Assembly (NCBI GenBank): GCA_947446155.1
Contig: CANFFZ010000097.1
Span: 1 to 7,949, forward strand
Length of the DNA: 7,949 nucleotides
Direction of reading: 5' to 3'
Origin: Chloroflexota bacterium
Lineage (GTDB): Bacteria; Chloroflexota; Dehalococcoidia; UBA2979
In this document: positions 1-7,162 of the stretch, piece after piece
Numbering within the stretch: position 1 is the stretch's first letter
Layout of the letters: each line of letters starts with the position of its first letter
Position numbers and translations under genes: made by a program
Notes under the pieces: model-generated
What the model saw: only the letters and a program-made list of their open reading frames with translations
What the model was told of the DNA's origin: nothing
The model's database searches: none

Positions 1-3000
1 CTGTGTCTCGGCGAGCCCGAGTTCCCACGGGACGCCCGCGTGCTTCAGCGACGTCAGCGGGCTCGCGCCCGTGCCACCATCGTGCCCGCTGATGAGGACG
101 ACGTCCGACTTCGCCTTGGCGACGCCAGCCGCGACGGTGCCGACGCCAACCTCGGCGACGAGCTTCACGCTGATACGCGCCTTCACATTGGCGTTCTTCA
201 GGTCATGGATCAGCTGCGCCAGGTCCTCGATCGAGTAGATGTCGTGGTGCGGCGGCGGGCTGATCAGCGGGACGCCTGGCGTCGCGTGACGCACCTCGGC
301 GATCCAGGGGTAGACCTTATGGCCCGGTAGCTGGCCGCCCTCGCCGGGCTTGGCGCCCTGCGCCATCTTGATCTGGATCTCGTCTGAGTTCACGAGGTAC
401 TCGCTCGTGACACCGAAGCGGCCGGAGGCGACTTGCTTGATGGCGCTGCGGCGCGAGTCGCCGTTGGCGTCCGGCGTGAACCGCCGGCGGTCCTCGCCAC
501 CCTCGCCGGTGTTGCTCTTCCCGCCGATGCGGTTCATCGCGATCGCAAGCGTCTCGTGCGCCTCGGCACTGATCGAGCCGTAGGACATCGCGCCTGTCTT
601 GAAGCGCTTGAAGAGGGACTCTGCAGGCTCCACCTCGTCGATGGGGATCGGCGCACCGGCGGGCTTCAGTTCGAAGAGGCCGCGAAGCGTCGCCAACTGG
701 CGGCTCTGGTCATCCACCAGCGAGGTGTATTCCTTGAAGATGTCGAACTGGCCGGTGCGCGTCGCGTGCTGGAGACGAAAAACCGTGTCCGGGTTGAACA
801 GGTGGAACTCGCCATCACGACGCCACTGGTACTGGCCGCCCCAGTCGAGCTCGTGTACGCCGCCGTCGCGCGTCGGGAACGCTCGATAGTGGTGCGAGAG
901 CGCCTCGGCTGCCAGCTCGTCGATGCCGATGCCGCCGATGCGCGACACCGTCTTGGTGAAGTAGCGGTCGACGAACTCCGACGCGAGGCCGATCGCCTCG
1001 AAGATCTGGGCGCCTCGGTAGGACTGGACCGTGGAGATGCCCATCTTGGACATCACCTTGACCACGCCCTTCTTGATCGCCTTCAGGTAATGCAGGTGCG
1101 CCTCGTCCTCGTGGAGGTCGAAGGTGACGAACCCTTCTTCGCGCAGCCGGGAGAGCCCGTCGAGCGCCAGGTACGGGTTGACCGCACCGGCCCCGTAACC
1201 GACCAGCAACGCGAAGTGGTGAACCTCGCGTGCGTCGCCCGTCTCGATCACCAGCCCAACCTGTGTCCGCTTCCGCTCCCGGACGAGGTGGTTGTGAAGG
1301 CCCGCCGTCGCGAACAGCGCCGGGATCGCCACATGCTCACGGTCGACGCCCCGGTCGGAGAGCACAATCACGCGCGTACCAGCAGTGATGGCCGCGTCCG
1401 CCTGCTCGAAGAGGTGCGCCATCGCGTCCTCAAGGGCGTGGCCTTTGCCCTCGGGCGCCTGGGCGGGGAACAGCATCGGGATGACGGTCGTGCGGAAGTG
1501 CGGGTCGTCCTTCAGCGCCTTGATCTGCGCCAACTGCTCGTTGTCGATGAAGGGGTTGTCGAGTTTGACGAGGTGAATATCCGAGAGGTCTTGGTCGAGG
1601 AGGTTGCCCTCCGGCCCGATCACCGTGGCCACGGAGGTCACGAGTTCCTCGCGGATCGCGTCGAGCGGCGGGTTGGTGACCTGCGCGAACAACTGCTGGA
1701 AGTAGTTGTAGAGCGGCTGCGCCTTCGTGGAGAGCACCGCGATCGGCGTGTCCGAACCCATCGAGCCCGTCAACTCTTCCGAGTTCAGCACCATCGGCGT
1801 CAGGATGTATTTGAGGTCTTCGAGCGTGTAGCCGAAGGCGATCTGCCGGTTGAGCAGGTCGTCCCCCAGCAGTCGAGCGTTGGGCGTCCCCGAGGGCAAG
1901 GAAGACAGCGAATGCAGGTGGTTGGCGAGCCAGTCGCCGTACGGCTTCGCCTCGGCGAGGCCCATCTTCAACTCGGTGTCATCGATGATCCGCCCCTGCT
2001 CGAGGCTCACAAGGAACATCTTGCCGGGCTGCAGGCGCCCCTTCGAGAGGATGCGCTCTGGCGCGATCGGCAGCACGCCGACCTCAGATGCCATGAGCAC
2101 GATGTCGTCCTTGGTGACGACGTAGCGCGAAGGGCGGAGGCCGTTGCGGTCGAGCACGGCTCCGATCGAGCGCCCATCGGTGAATGTCACGGAGGCGGGG
2201 CCATCCCACGGCTCCATGACGGTGCTGAAGTACTCGTAGAACTCCTGCTTCGCCTTCGGCATGGTCGTGTGACCGGACCACGCTTCCGGGATCAGCATCA
2301 TCATTGCGTGGGGGAGCGACCAGCCGGACTGGACGAGCAGTTCCAGTGCATGGTCGAGGATTGCGGTGTCGCTGCCGCCCTCGTCGAGGACGACTGGCAG
2401 GATGTCCTGGACATCGTCGTACAGCGGTGAGGCGAACAGCGCCTCACGCGCCGTCATCCAGTTGATGTTGCCCCGCAGCGTGTTGATCTCGCCGTTGTGG
2501 GCAATCATCCGATACGGGTGCGCCAGCCTCCACGAGGGGAAGGTGTTGGTGCTGAAGCGCGAGTGGAACATCGCCATCGCGCTGGTCATGCGCGGGTCGG
2601 ATAGATCCGGGAAGTACACCCGCAACTGGAGCGCGGTGAGCATCCCCTTGTAGATGATCGTGCGCGACGACAGGCTCGGGAGGTAGGACACCGCCGCATC
2701 CGGGATGTTCGAGGTGCGTAGCGCCTTCTCGAACCGCTTACGGATCACGTACAGGCGACGCTCGAAGGTGTCCTGATCCATCGACGCAGCCCGCCCGACG
2801 AAGGCGAGCAGCATGTGCGGCTCAGCGGCGAGCGCGCTCACCCCCACATCGGCGGCCACGGCGTCGGTCGGGACATCGCGCCAGCCGAGGAGCGACTGCC
2901 CCTCCTCCTGCACGATCGAGGTGAAGAGATCGGTGAGGCGCGTACGAGCACCCTCGTCCTTCGGCAGGAAGAAGAAGCCCACGCCGTAGCCGCCGGCCTC

Positions 3001-3264
3001 CGGCAGCACGAAGCCGAGGCGCTTGGCCTCATCAGCGAAGAAGTCGTGGGGAATCTGGATCAAAATGCCGGCACCGTCGCCGGTGTTCGGCTCGGAGCCA
3101 GAGGCGCCGCGGTGGTCGAGGTTCTCAAGCGCCAGCAAGCCATTGCTGACGATGTCGTGCGATCGGAGGCCTTTCAGGTGCGCGATGAAGCCCACGCCAC
3201 AGGAGTCATGCTCCATGGCGGGGTCGTACAGCCCCTGAGCGGGCGGCAACCCCGGCACACCCAT
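1..3264 (-). CDS. gltB: Glutamate synthase large (alpha) subunit, 3' end cut by window edge
   Basis: Large subunit of glutamate synthase, cytoplasmic. It hydrolyses glutamine and passes the ammonia through a tunnel to 2-oxoglutarate, giving two glutamates. I read 1088 codons in one frame without a stop, from ATG at 3264 to the left edge; the family is usually about 1500 residues. Domain order fits the family. The class II amidotransferase domain starts at Cys22 (CGVGF), so residues 1-21 should be a cleaved propeptide; LDHRGA (49-54), TGDGAG (61-66), [10 protein letters not shown] (236-245) and HNGEIN (256-261) follow. The central domain includes [15 protein letters not shown] (739-753). The FMN/synthase domain includes [11 protein letters not shown] (889-899), NTGEGGED (918-925), [10 protein letters not shown] and [10 protein letters not shown] (1060-1069). 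The 3Fe-4S cysteines and the C-terminal GXGXG domain would lie beyond the edge. GAGGGG sits 8 bases before the ATG, and no other in-frame ATG exists upstream before the stop at 3354. No frameshift seen. A gltD partner may lie further left (inference). Confidence 0.97.
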   Translation of the reverse strand, partial: MGVPGLPPAQGLYDPAMEHDSCGVGFIAHLKGLRSHDIVSNGLLALENLDHRGASGSEPNTGDGAGILIQIPHDFFADEAKRLGFVLPEAGGYGVGFFFLPKDEGARTRLTDLFTSIVQEEGQSLLGWRDVPTDAVAADVGVSALAAEPHMLLAFVGRAASMDQDTFERRLYVIRKRFEKALRTSNIPDAAVSYLPSLSSRTIIYKGMLTALQLRVYFPDLSDPRMTSAMAMFHSRFSTNTFPSWRLAHPYRMIAHNGEINTLRGNINWMTAREALFASPLYDDVQDILPVVLDEGGSDTAILDHALELLVQSGWSLPHAMMMLIPEAWSGHTTMPKAKQEFYEYFSTVMEPWDGPASVTFTDGRSIGAVLDRNGLRPSRYVVTKDDIVLMASEVGVLPIAPERILSKGRLQPGKMFLVSLEQGRIIDDTELKMGLAEAKPYGDWLANHLHSLSSLPSGTPNARLLGDDLLNRQIAFGYTLEDLKYILTPMVLNSEELTGSMGSDTPIAVLSTKAQPLYNYFQQLFAQVTNPPLDAIREELVTSVATVIGPEGNLLDQDLSDIHLVKLDNPFIDNEQLAQIKALKDDPHFRTTVIPMLFPAQAPEGKGHALEDAMAHLFEQADAAITAGTRVIVLSDRGVDREHVAIPALFATAGLHNHLVRERKRTQVGLVIETGDAREVHHFALLVGYGAGAVNPYLALDGLSRLREEGFVTFDLHEDEAHLHYLKAIKKGVVKVMSKMGISTVQSYRGAQIFEAIGLASEFVDRYFTKTVSRIGGIGIDELAAEALSHHYRAFPTRDGGVHELDWGGQYQWRRDGEFHLFNPDTVFRLQHATRTGQFDIFKEYTSLVDDQSRQLATLRGLFELKPAGAPIPIDEVEPAESLFKRFKTGAMSYGSISAEAHETLAIAMNRIGGKSNTGEGGEDRRRFTPDANGDSRRSAIKQVASGRFGVTSEYLVNSDEIQIKMAQGAKPGEGGQLPGHKVYPWIAEVRHATPGVPLISPPPHHDIYSIEDLAQLIHDLKNANVKARISVKLVAEVGVGTVAAGVAKAKSDVVLISGHDGGTGASPLTSLKHAGVPWELGLAETQ

Positions 3265-3335
3265 CAGACGGTCCCCTCGGAAACGCCCTGCCCCGCCATC
3301 ACGATCCGAATGAGGCGGTGAAGCGTATACGTCAT
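3264..3335 (-). CDS. Possible 23-codon leader ORF overlapping the gltB start
   Basis: A small ORF starts at ATG 3335 and ends at TGA 3266-3264. The last base of the stop is the first base of the gltB ATG (TGATG). The peptide begins [10 protein letters not shown] and ends VSEGTV. The gltB Shine-Dalgarno lies inside its last codons, so translating ribosomes would pass over it and could re-initiate. Its own ribosome site is weak: GAGAG about 10 bases before the ATG. It has no run of one amino acid of the kind used in attenuators, and I recognise no family. It may be chance, since 23 codons is short. Confidence 0.25.
   Translation of the reverse strand: MTYTLHRLIRIVMAGQGVSEGTV
3273..3278 (-). 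promoter_or_regulatory. Ribosome binding site of gltB
   Basis: GAGGGG on the minus strand, 8 bases before the ATG at 3264. It decides the start: it fits this ATG and leaves the Cys22 nucleophile after a 21-residue propeptide, a usual arrangement for glutamate synthase. Confidence 0.7.
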
Positions 3336-3451
3336 GACTCGTTAACTCTCGCTAGATTCCGCAGACTGCGAAGAGAGGCAGGAAATTGTACCCCGACCCG
3401 ATCGCCCCGGGATGGCCCCTCCGAACCAGCCCTTTGCGAAATCCATCACAA

Positions 3452-3474
3452 GGAACCGGACTATAGCCGATCCC
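3452..3474 (-). promoter_or_regulatory. Imperfect inverted repeat over a -10-like hexamer upstream of gltB
   Basis: On the minus strand, GGGATCGG (3474-3467) and CCGGTTCC (3459-3452) can pair as 8 RNA base pairs, two of them G-U, across the loop CTATAGT. The loop carries the palindrome CTATAG and the -10-like TATAGT. It could be an operator overlapping a gltB promoter, or an RNA hairpin ending the upstream transcript. Short inverted repeats also arise by chance in GC-rich DNA. Confidence 0.3.
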
Positions 3475-3566
3475 GTCCACCCTAACCATAACCACGGGCG
3501 AATTTGGTGGAGGGCTGTGGCCGCAGGATGCACCCCCGTAACCACCGCCGCCGCTCGCGCGGCTCG

Positions 3567-4805
3567 CTAGCCGAGTTCGACCTCGGGCCGCTGCTCCCAC
3601 ACCACCTGCCTCGCCACGAGGTCGTCGAGGCGTCCCGGTTCGATGTGCAGCAGTTCTGCCAGCACCTCGCGGCTGTGCTCACCCATGTCGGGTGATGTGC
3701 CTCGGATGCCGCCAGGCGTCCTCGATAGTTTCACGGGCGTGTTCGTCAGCGGCACGGTGCCGAACGTGTGGTGAACGACAGGGACGAACATGTCCCGTCC
3801 CTGCACTTGCGGCATGGCAGCGGCCTCCGGGATCGAGTTCAGCGGGCCGCACGGGATGCCGTAGGCCGCAAGCGCGTCCACCCACTCCGCGGTCGGACGC
3901 TTGCGGAACGCCTCCACCATCAGCGGCTCGAGTTCGCCGTGGTTCCGCAGCCGCGCCGCCGACGAGTGGAACCGGGGGTCATCGATGATCTCTGGGAGGC
4001 CGAGTTCCGAGCAGAGCAGCGCCCACTGGTTCGGCACCCCCCACGCGAGGGCCAACACCATCCACCCGTCGGCCGTCGGAAACGCCTGGAACGGCACCGC
4101 CGAGGGGTGCCGGGTGCCGAGGCGCGCTGGCACCTCGCCCGTGAGGTGCCAGCGCATGAACGCGTTCTCCTGGATGGCGATCTGGCAGTCGAGCATCGAG
4201 ATATCGACCAACTGGCCGCGGCCGGACTGCTCGCGCTCACGCAGTGCCGCCAGCACCCCGATCGCGCAGTAGAGGCCTGCTGCGATGTCGCCCAGCGATA
4301 GCCCCGGCCGCGCCGGCCCTCGGTCGGGCTCGCCGGTCACCGACATCACACCGCCCGCCCCTTGCACGATCACATCGAGGGCCGGCCGCGAGGCCATATC
4401 GCCCGTCCGGCCGTAGCCGGAGATCGCGGCGTAGATCAGCGCCGGGTACTCCTTCGACAGCGCGTCATAGCCGAGGCCGAGGCGGTCCATCGCACCCGGC
4501 GTGAAGTTCTCGACGACCACGTCCGCCTCACGCACGAGGTCACGGAAGATCGTCTTGCCCTCGTCTGTCGTGAGGTCGAGAGCGATCGAGCGTTTGCCGC
4601 GGTTCACGGAGAAGAAGTAGCCCGACTCGCCCTCGATCAGCGGCGCCGTGGTGCGCGACACGTCGCCGTACGGGGGACGCTCCACCTTGATCACGTCGGC
4701 GCCGAGGTCGGCGAGCGTCGCCGTGCAGAACGGCCCGGACAGCACCCAAGTGAGGTCAAGAACTAGCACACCAGCGAGCGGGCCGGTCGTCGGCAGCGGC
4801 GGCAT
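3567..4805 (-). CDS. CaiB/BaiF (class III) CoA-transferase family protein
   Basis: Moves CoA between carboxylic acids by the class III mechanism, through an aspartyl-CoA intermediate; family members act in carnitine, oxalate, aromatic and branched-acid metabolism. The substrate cannot be read from the sequence. The protein is 412 residues, a normal length. The N-terminal Rossmann part shows GVLVLDLTWVLSGPFCT (12-28), LGADVIKVERP (34-44), NRGKRSIALDL (68-78) and VVENFTPGAMDRLG (97-110). The aspartate in SLGDIAAG (Asp173) lines up with the catalytic Asp169 of formyl-CoA transferase. The C-terminal part has YGIPCGP and the family's GEHSREVL. The frame stays open upstream to 5084, but that stretch runs antisense-free through the transporter gene and lacks family sequence. 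ATG 4805 has AGGAGG 5 bases before it and starts just ahead of the conserved N-terminus. It lies 10 bases after the transporter stop, so the two are very probably one operon. Confidence 0.93.
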   Translation of the reverse strand: MPPLPTTGPLAGVLVLDLTWVLSGPFCTATLADLGADVIKVERPPYGDVSRTTAPLIEGESGYFFSVNRGKRSIALDLTTDEGKTIFRDLVREADVVVENFTPGAMDRLGLGYDALSKEYPALIYAAISGYGRTGDMASRPALDVIVQGAGGVMSVTGEPDRGPARPGLSLGDIAAGLYCAIGVLAALREREQSGRGQLVDISMLDCQIAIQENAFMRWHLTGEVPARLGTRHPSAVPFQAFPTADGWMVLALAWGVPNQWALLCSELGLPEIIDDPRFHSSAARLRNHGELEPLMVEAFRKRPTAEWVDALAAYGIPCGPLNSIPEAAAMPQVQGRDMFVPVVHHTFGTVPLTNTPVKLSRTPGGIRGTSPDMGEHSREVLAELLHIEPGRLDDLVARQVVWEQRPEVELG

Positions 4806-4810
4806 CGCGT

Positions 4811-4816
4811 CCTCCT
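4811..4816 (-). promoter_or_regulatory. Ribosome binding site of the CoA-transferase gene
   Basis: AGGAGG on the minus strand, 5 bases before ATG 4805. Its first base is the last base of the transporter TGA stop (4818-4816). This fixes the start of the CoA-transferase and points to translational coupling of the pair. Confidence 0.85.
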
Positions 4817-5721
4817 CACACCTCTGGCGACGCGGCGTCGAGGGTGCGCGCGTCGCGCATGGCAAGGTACACCCCGAGCAGGACAACCGCCCCACCCGCA
4901 ACCTCGATGGCACGTGGCATTTCATCGAGCAACGGCACGGCGATGATCGCCGCGCCGATCGGCTCGCCGAGGATGGTGATCGCGACGACGGCCGCCGGCA
5001 GCGATCCGAGCGCCCAGTTGAGCGCGTTGTGTCCGACGAGTTGCGGCACGAGCGCCAGCAGTGCCATCGCCACGTACGCCTCACGAGGGTGACCGATCAG
5101 GGGCGTGTCACTGATCACGAGTGCGCCCAGCAGCAGCAGCACCGCGGTCGCCGGGTACACCGCGCCCGTATACGCGGCCGTCGAGAGCCTGCGACGCGCG
5201 CCCCGCCCGGCGAGGAGATAGCACCCACTCATCACGCCACCAACGAGGGCGAACGCGTCGCCCTCGAGCGTCCCGCGGTCCCCTGCATGCGGCAGCACCA
5301 GCAGCAGCGCACCAGCCGTCGCTACCGCGATGCCCACCAGCGTCCCTCGACGTGGCCGCTCGCCGAGGAACGCCCACCCACCGATCGCCACGAACAGCGG
5401 TTGCATCGTCACGAGCGCCACGCTGGCGACGACGGACGTGCGCTGAAGCGAGGCGACCCAGAACGCGAAGTGCGCCGCCAGCGCTGCTGCCGACAACGCC
5501 AGCAGCAGCCATTCGCCTCGACGCAGCACACGCCACTGGCGTTGCCCGCCCGTCGCCAGCGCGAGCGCGAACATCGGCGGAGCGGCGAGGGCCAGGCGGA
5601 CGGCGGCGATCGTGAGGGCGGGCGCCTCGGCGAGCCGGATCAGCGGCGCGGCGAAAGAGATGGCGAGGACGCCCACGCCCAGCGCGAGCACATGGCGGCC
5701 ACTCAGGCGGCTGTCCGGCAT
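4816..5721 (-). CDS. DMT superfamily transporter, EamA domain protein
   Basis: Inner-membrane carrier of the drug/metabolite transporter superfamily. Relatives export amino acids, other metabolites or drugs, and some import; the substrate here is unknown. The protein is 301 residues with about ten hydrophobic segments, roughly at 11-30, 35-56, 70-90, 96-116, 125-144, 155-171, 183-204, 215-236, 242-264 and 272-288. It shows the two-repeat EamA plan: each half ends in a helix pair beginning with a conserved acidic motif, FLGERPRRGTLVG (118-130) in the first and ILGEPIGAA (250-258) in the second, with GHNALNWAL (230-238) before the latter. Arg-rich loops, such as 172-178, fit the positive-inside pattern. 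ATG 5721 gives the expected first helix, but no Shine-Dalgarno precedes it, so the transcript may be leaderless or the start weak. It is first in an operon with the CoA-transferase gene, so it may carry a substrate or product of that enzyme (inference). Confidence 0.92.
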   Translation of the reverse strand: MPDSRLSGRHVLALGVGVLAISFAAPLIRLAEAPALTIAAVRLALAAPPMFALALATGGQRQWRVLRRGEWLLLALSAAALAAHFAFWVASLQRTSVVASVALVTMQPLFVAIGGWAFLGERPRRGTLVGIAVATAGALLLVLPHAGDRGTLEGDAFALVGGVMSGCYLLAGRGARRRLSTAAYTGAVYPATAVLLLLGALVISDTPLIGHPREAYVAMALLALVPQLVGHNALNWALGSLPAAVVAITILGEPIGAAIIAVPLLDEMPRAIEVAGGAVVLLGVYLAMRDARTLDAASPEV

Positions 5722-5723
5722 GC

Positions 5724-5747
5724 GCGGGAGGCTAACATCGCCCCCGC
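5724..5747. repeat. Inverted repeat next to the transporter start codon
   Basis: GCGGG-A-GGC (5724-5732) pairs with GCCCCCGC (5740-5747): 8 GC pairs with one bulged A and a 7-base loop, TAACATC. It begins 2 bases upstream of the transporter ATG and ends right before the plus-strand TATGAT. That position suits an operator acting on both units, but no regulator gene is in view. Confidence 0.4.
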
Positions 5748-5759
5748 TATGATGCCGAA

Positions 5760-5776
5760 GGCCGCCAGCGGTGGCC
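5760..5776 (+). repeat. Hairpin in the leader of the M20 hydrolase gene
   Basis: GGCCGCC (5760-5766) pairs with GGTGGCC (5770-5776) across the 3-base loop AGC: 7 pairs, one G-U in RNA. It sits 4 bases before the hydrolase Shine-Dalgarno GGAAGG. It would bury the alternative GTG start at 5771, which favours the ATG at 5795. Confidence 0.35.
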
Positions 5777-5780
5777 GCTC

Positions 5781-5786
5781 GGAAGG
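5781..5786 (+). promoter_or_regulatory. Ribosome binding site of the M20 hydrolase gene
   Basis: GGAAGG, 8 bases before ATG 5795. It is the reason for preferring that ATG to the in-frame GTG at 5771, which would add eight residues and start inside a hairpin stem. Confidence 0.6.
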
Positions 5787-5794
5787 CCTTGTTG

Positions 5795-7105
5795 ATGGCG
5801 GAGCCGCGGATCGACTGGGACGAGTGGGCCGCTCGGGCGACCGAGTGGCTGTCCGACTACATCCGCATCGACACCGTGAACCCGCCCGGCAATGAGATGC
5901 GTGCCTGTGACTGGCTGGGCCGCATCCTGGACGCCGAGGGCATCCCCTACACCGTCTACAAGAGCGCTCCCGAGCGCGGCAACCTCGTCGCGCGCATTGA
6001 GGGCACGGGGACCCGCGGCAAGGGCCTCATCCTCCTCAACCACACCGACGTCGTCCCCTTCGAGCGCGACCACTGGACCGTCGAACCGCTCGGCGGCGAG
6101 ATCAGCGAGGGATACATCTGGGGCCGCGGCGCGCAGGACATGAAGGGCATGGGGATCATGGAGCTGGTGGTGTTCCTGCTCCACCACCGCCTCGGTCTCC
6201 CCCTCATGCGCGACCTCGTGTTCATGGCCGTCGCCGATGAGGAAGCCGGCTCCGAGTTCGGCGTCGAGTACCTCGATGCCGCCCACCCCGAACTGCTCGA
6301 CTGCGAGTACGTGATCAACGAGGGCGGCGGCGGCTCGACCGAAGTGCTGGGCGTCCAGCGCAACACGTTCAACATCGGCGTCGCGGAGAAGGGCCCGCTC
6401 TGGCTCACCCTGCGCGCCCACGGTCGTCCGGGCCACGGCTCCGTCCCGCACGACGACAACGCCGCCGACCGCCTCGTGCGCGCGCTCCAGCGCATCCAGG
6501 ACTGGCAGCGACCGCTCCAGCCTGGACCCGAGGTGCGCGAGTACTTCCGCCAACTCTGGCAGGCCGGAATCCTCGACAAGGAACCCACCGACGAGGTGCT
6601 CGCGGACTTCGCGAGGGAAAACCCACGCCTCCGCTCGGTGCAGATGAACTCGATCTCGCTCACCACGCTCACGGCCGGCGTGAAGCACAACGTCATCCCG
6701 GCGCAGGCCGAGGCCACCCTCGACATCCGCCTCGTCCCCGGCTACGACCCCGACCAGTTCATCCGCGAGATCACCGAAGTGATCGCGGACGACCGCGTCG
6801 ATGTCGAACCCGTCTTCGCGTCGTCGTCACCGGCCTCGACGGTGGGCACCGAGTTATACGAGGTGATGAAGCGCGAGGCGAAGCGCGCCGTCGAGGACGC
6901 CGTGGTCGTCCCCGGCGTCGGCACCGGGTTCACCGACTCACGCATCTTCCGCCGGCGCGGCATCGAGGCGTACGGCTTCGTGCCGACGCTCACCGGGCCG
7001 CAGGATCAGGGCCGCGTCCACGGCAATGACGAGCGTATTTCCATCGAGAATCTGCGCCTGGGGATGCAAATCCTCTTCCACACGGTGCGGGGAATCTGCG
7101 GCTAG
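5795..7105 (+). CDS. M20/M25/M40 family metallo-hydrolase (peptidase or deacylase)
   Basis: Zinc-dependent hydrolase of the ArgE/DapE/ACY1/CPG2 group, probably cytoplasmic as I see no signal peptide. Such enzymes cleave amide bonds of dipeptides or N-acylated amino acids; the exact substrate is not readable. The protein is 436 residues, a usual length. The two-metal site is complete by comparison with DapE: His83 in NHTDVVPF, Asp115 in GRGAQDMKG, Glu149 (general base) and Glu150 in ADEEAG, Glu177 in INEGGGG and His409 in GRVHGND. The lid/dimerisation domain lies about 190-320, with GRPGHGSVPH (210-219) at its front and GVKHNVIPAQAEATLDIR (295-312) near its end. TVNPPGNE (27-34) is typical of the N-terminus. 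A gene on the same strand follows after 57 bases, so the two may be co-transcribed. It is not assigned to argE or dapE because the sequence does not decide between the subfamilies. Confidence 0.93.
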   Translation: MAEPRIDWDEWAARATEWLSDYIRIDTVNPPGNEMRACDWLGRILDAEGIPYTVYKSAPERGNLVARIEGTGTRGKGLILLNHTDVVPFERDHWTVEPLGGEISEGYIWGRGAQDMKGMGIMELVVFLLHHRLGLPLMRDLVFMAVADEEAGSEFGVEYLDAAHPELLDCEYVINEGGGGSTEVLGVQRNTFNIGVAEKGPLWLTLRAHGRPGHGSVPHDDNAADRLVRALQRIQDWQRPLQPGPEVREYFRQLWQAGILDKEPTDEVLADFARENPRLRSVQMNSISLTTLTAGVKHNVIPAQAEATLDIRLVPGYDPDQFIREITEVIADDRVDVEPVFASSSPASTVGTELYEVMKREAKRAVEDAVVVPGVGTGFTDSRIFRRRGIEAYGFVPTLTGPQDQGRVHGNDERISIENLRLGMQILFHTVRGICG

Positions 7106-7149
7106 ACTGCGGCGCGGCCTCCTCCGCTGTCAGCGAGGGGCTCGATTGC

Positions 7150-7156
7150 GAGGGGG
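7150..7156 (+). promoter_or_regulatory. Ribosome binding site of the hydroxyacyl-CoA dehydrogenase gene
   Basis: GAGGGGG, 6 bases before ATG 7163. It fixes the start, which leaves only seven residues before the Rossmann-fold strand, as is usual for this family. Confidence 0.75.
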
Positions 7157-7162
7157 ACACCG

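Larger units (their letters stand above)
3265..3566 (-). other. 302-base non-coding leader between the CoA-transferase gene and gltB
   Basis: Apart from the small leader ORF, I see no protein gene here. It is less GC-dominated than the flanking genes, as expected of a regulatory region. It holds two -10-like hexamers on the minus strand, TATAGT (3465-3460) and TACAAT (3390-3385), neither with a convincing -35 at 17 or 18 bases. It also holds an imperfect inverted repeat around the first hexamer, and near the CoA-transferase stop a short GC hairpin without a T-run. Its length suggests that gltB has its own promoter rather than only read-through, but no known riboswitch was recognised. Confidence 0.6.
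5722..5794. promoter_or_regulatory. Divergent intergenic region between the transporter and M20 hydrolase genes
   Basis: These 73 bases must hold the promoters of both diverging units unless these lie inside the genes. On the plus strand TATGAT (5748-5753) is a fair -10, which would put the transcript start near 5760 and give a leader of about 35 bases, but no -35 match lies 16-18 bases upstream. I see no clear minus-strand promoter. Two inverted repeats fill most of the region. Confidence 0.5.

Noticed and set aside
433..2430. A 665-codon open frame on the plus strand, antisense to gltB
   Set aside because: It is a GC-driven shadow: the opposite strand carries an unbroken, clearly recognisable glutamate synthase, while this translation is Arg/Val/Glu/Leu-rich with no family motif.
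3385..3390. TACAAT on the minus strand as the gltB promoter -10
   Set aside because: A good hexamer, but nothing like a -35 lies 16-18 bases upstream and no extended -10 is present; kept only as a remark in the leader description.
3550..3563. Hairpin GCCGC-GCGA-GCGGC (minus strand) just after the CoA-transferase stop as a terminator
   Set aside because: Only 5 pairs and no T-run follows on the minus strand; not a convincing intrinsic terminator.
4806..5084. A 93-residue N-terminal extension of the CoA-transferase
   Set aside because: It overlaps the transporter coding sequence in another frame, has no family sequence, and the ATG at 4805 has an ideal ribosome site right before the conserved N-terminus.
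4648..5895. A 415-codon plus-strand frame across the transporter and CoA-transferase genes
   Set aside because: Very rich in Arg, His and Gln, with no recognisable domain. It lies antisense to two genes with strong family signatures and runs into the hydrolase gene in another frame.
5747..6688. A 313-codon minus-strand frame inside the M20 hydrolase gene
   Set aside because: Shadow of the hydrolase, whose metal ligands are all in place on the plus strand.
7121..7138. Small bulged hairpin between the hydrolase and the dehydrogenase as a terminator
   Set aside because: Seven pairs with a bulge and a 3-base loop, no T-run, and it lies just before the next ribosome site; co-transcription remains likelier.
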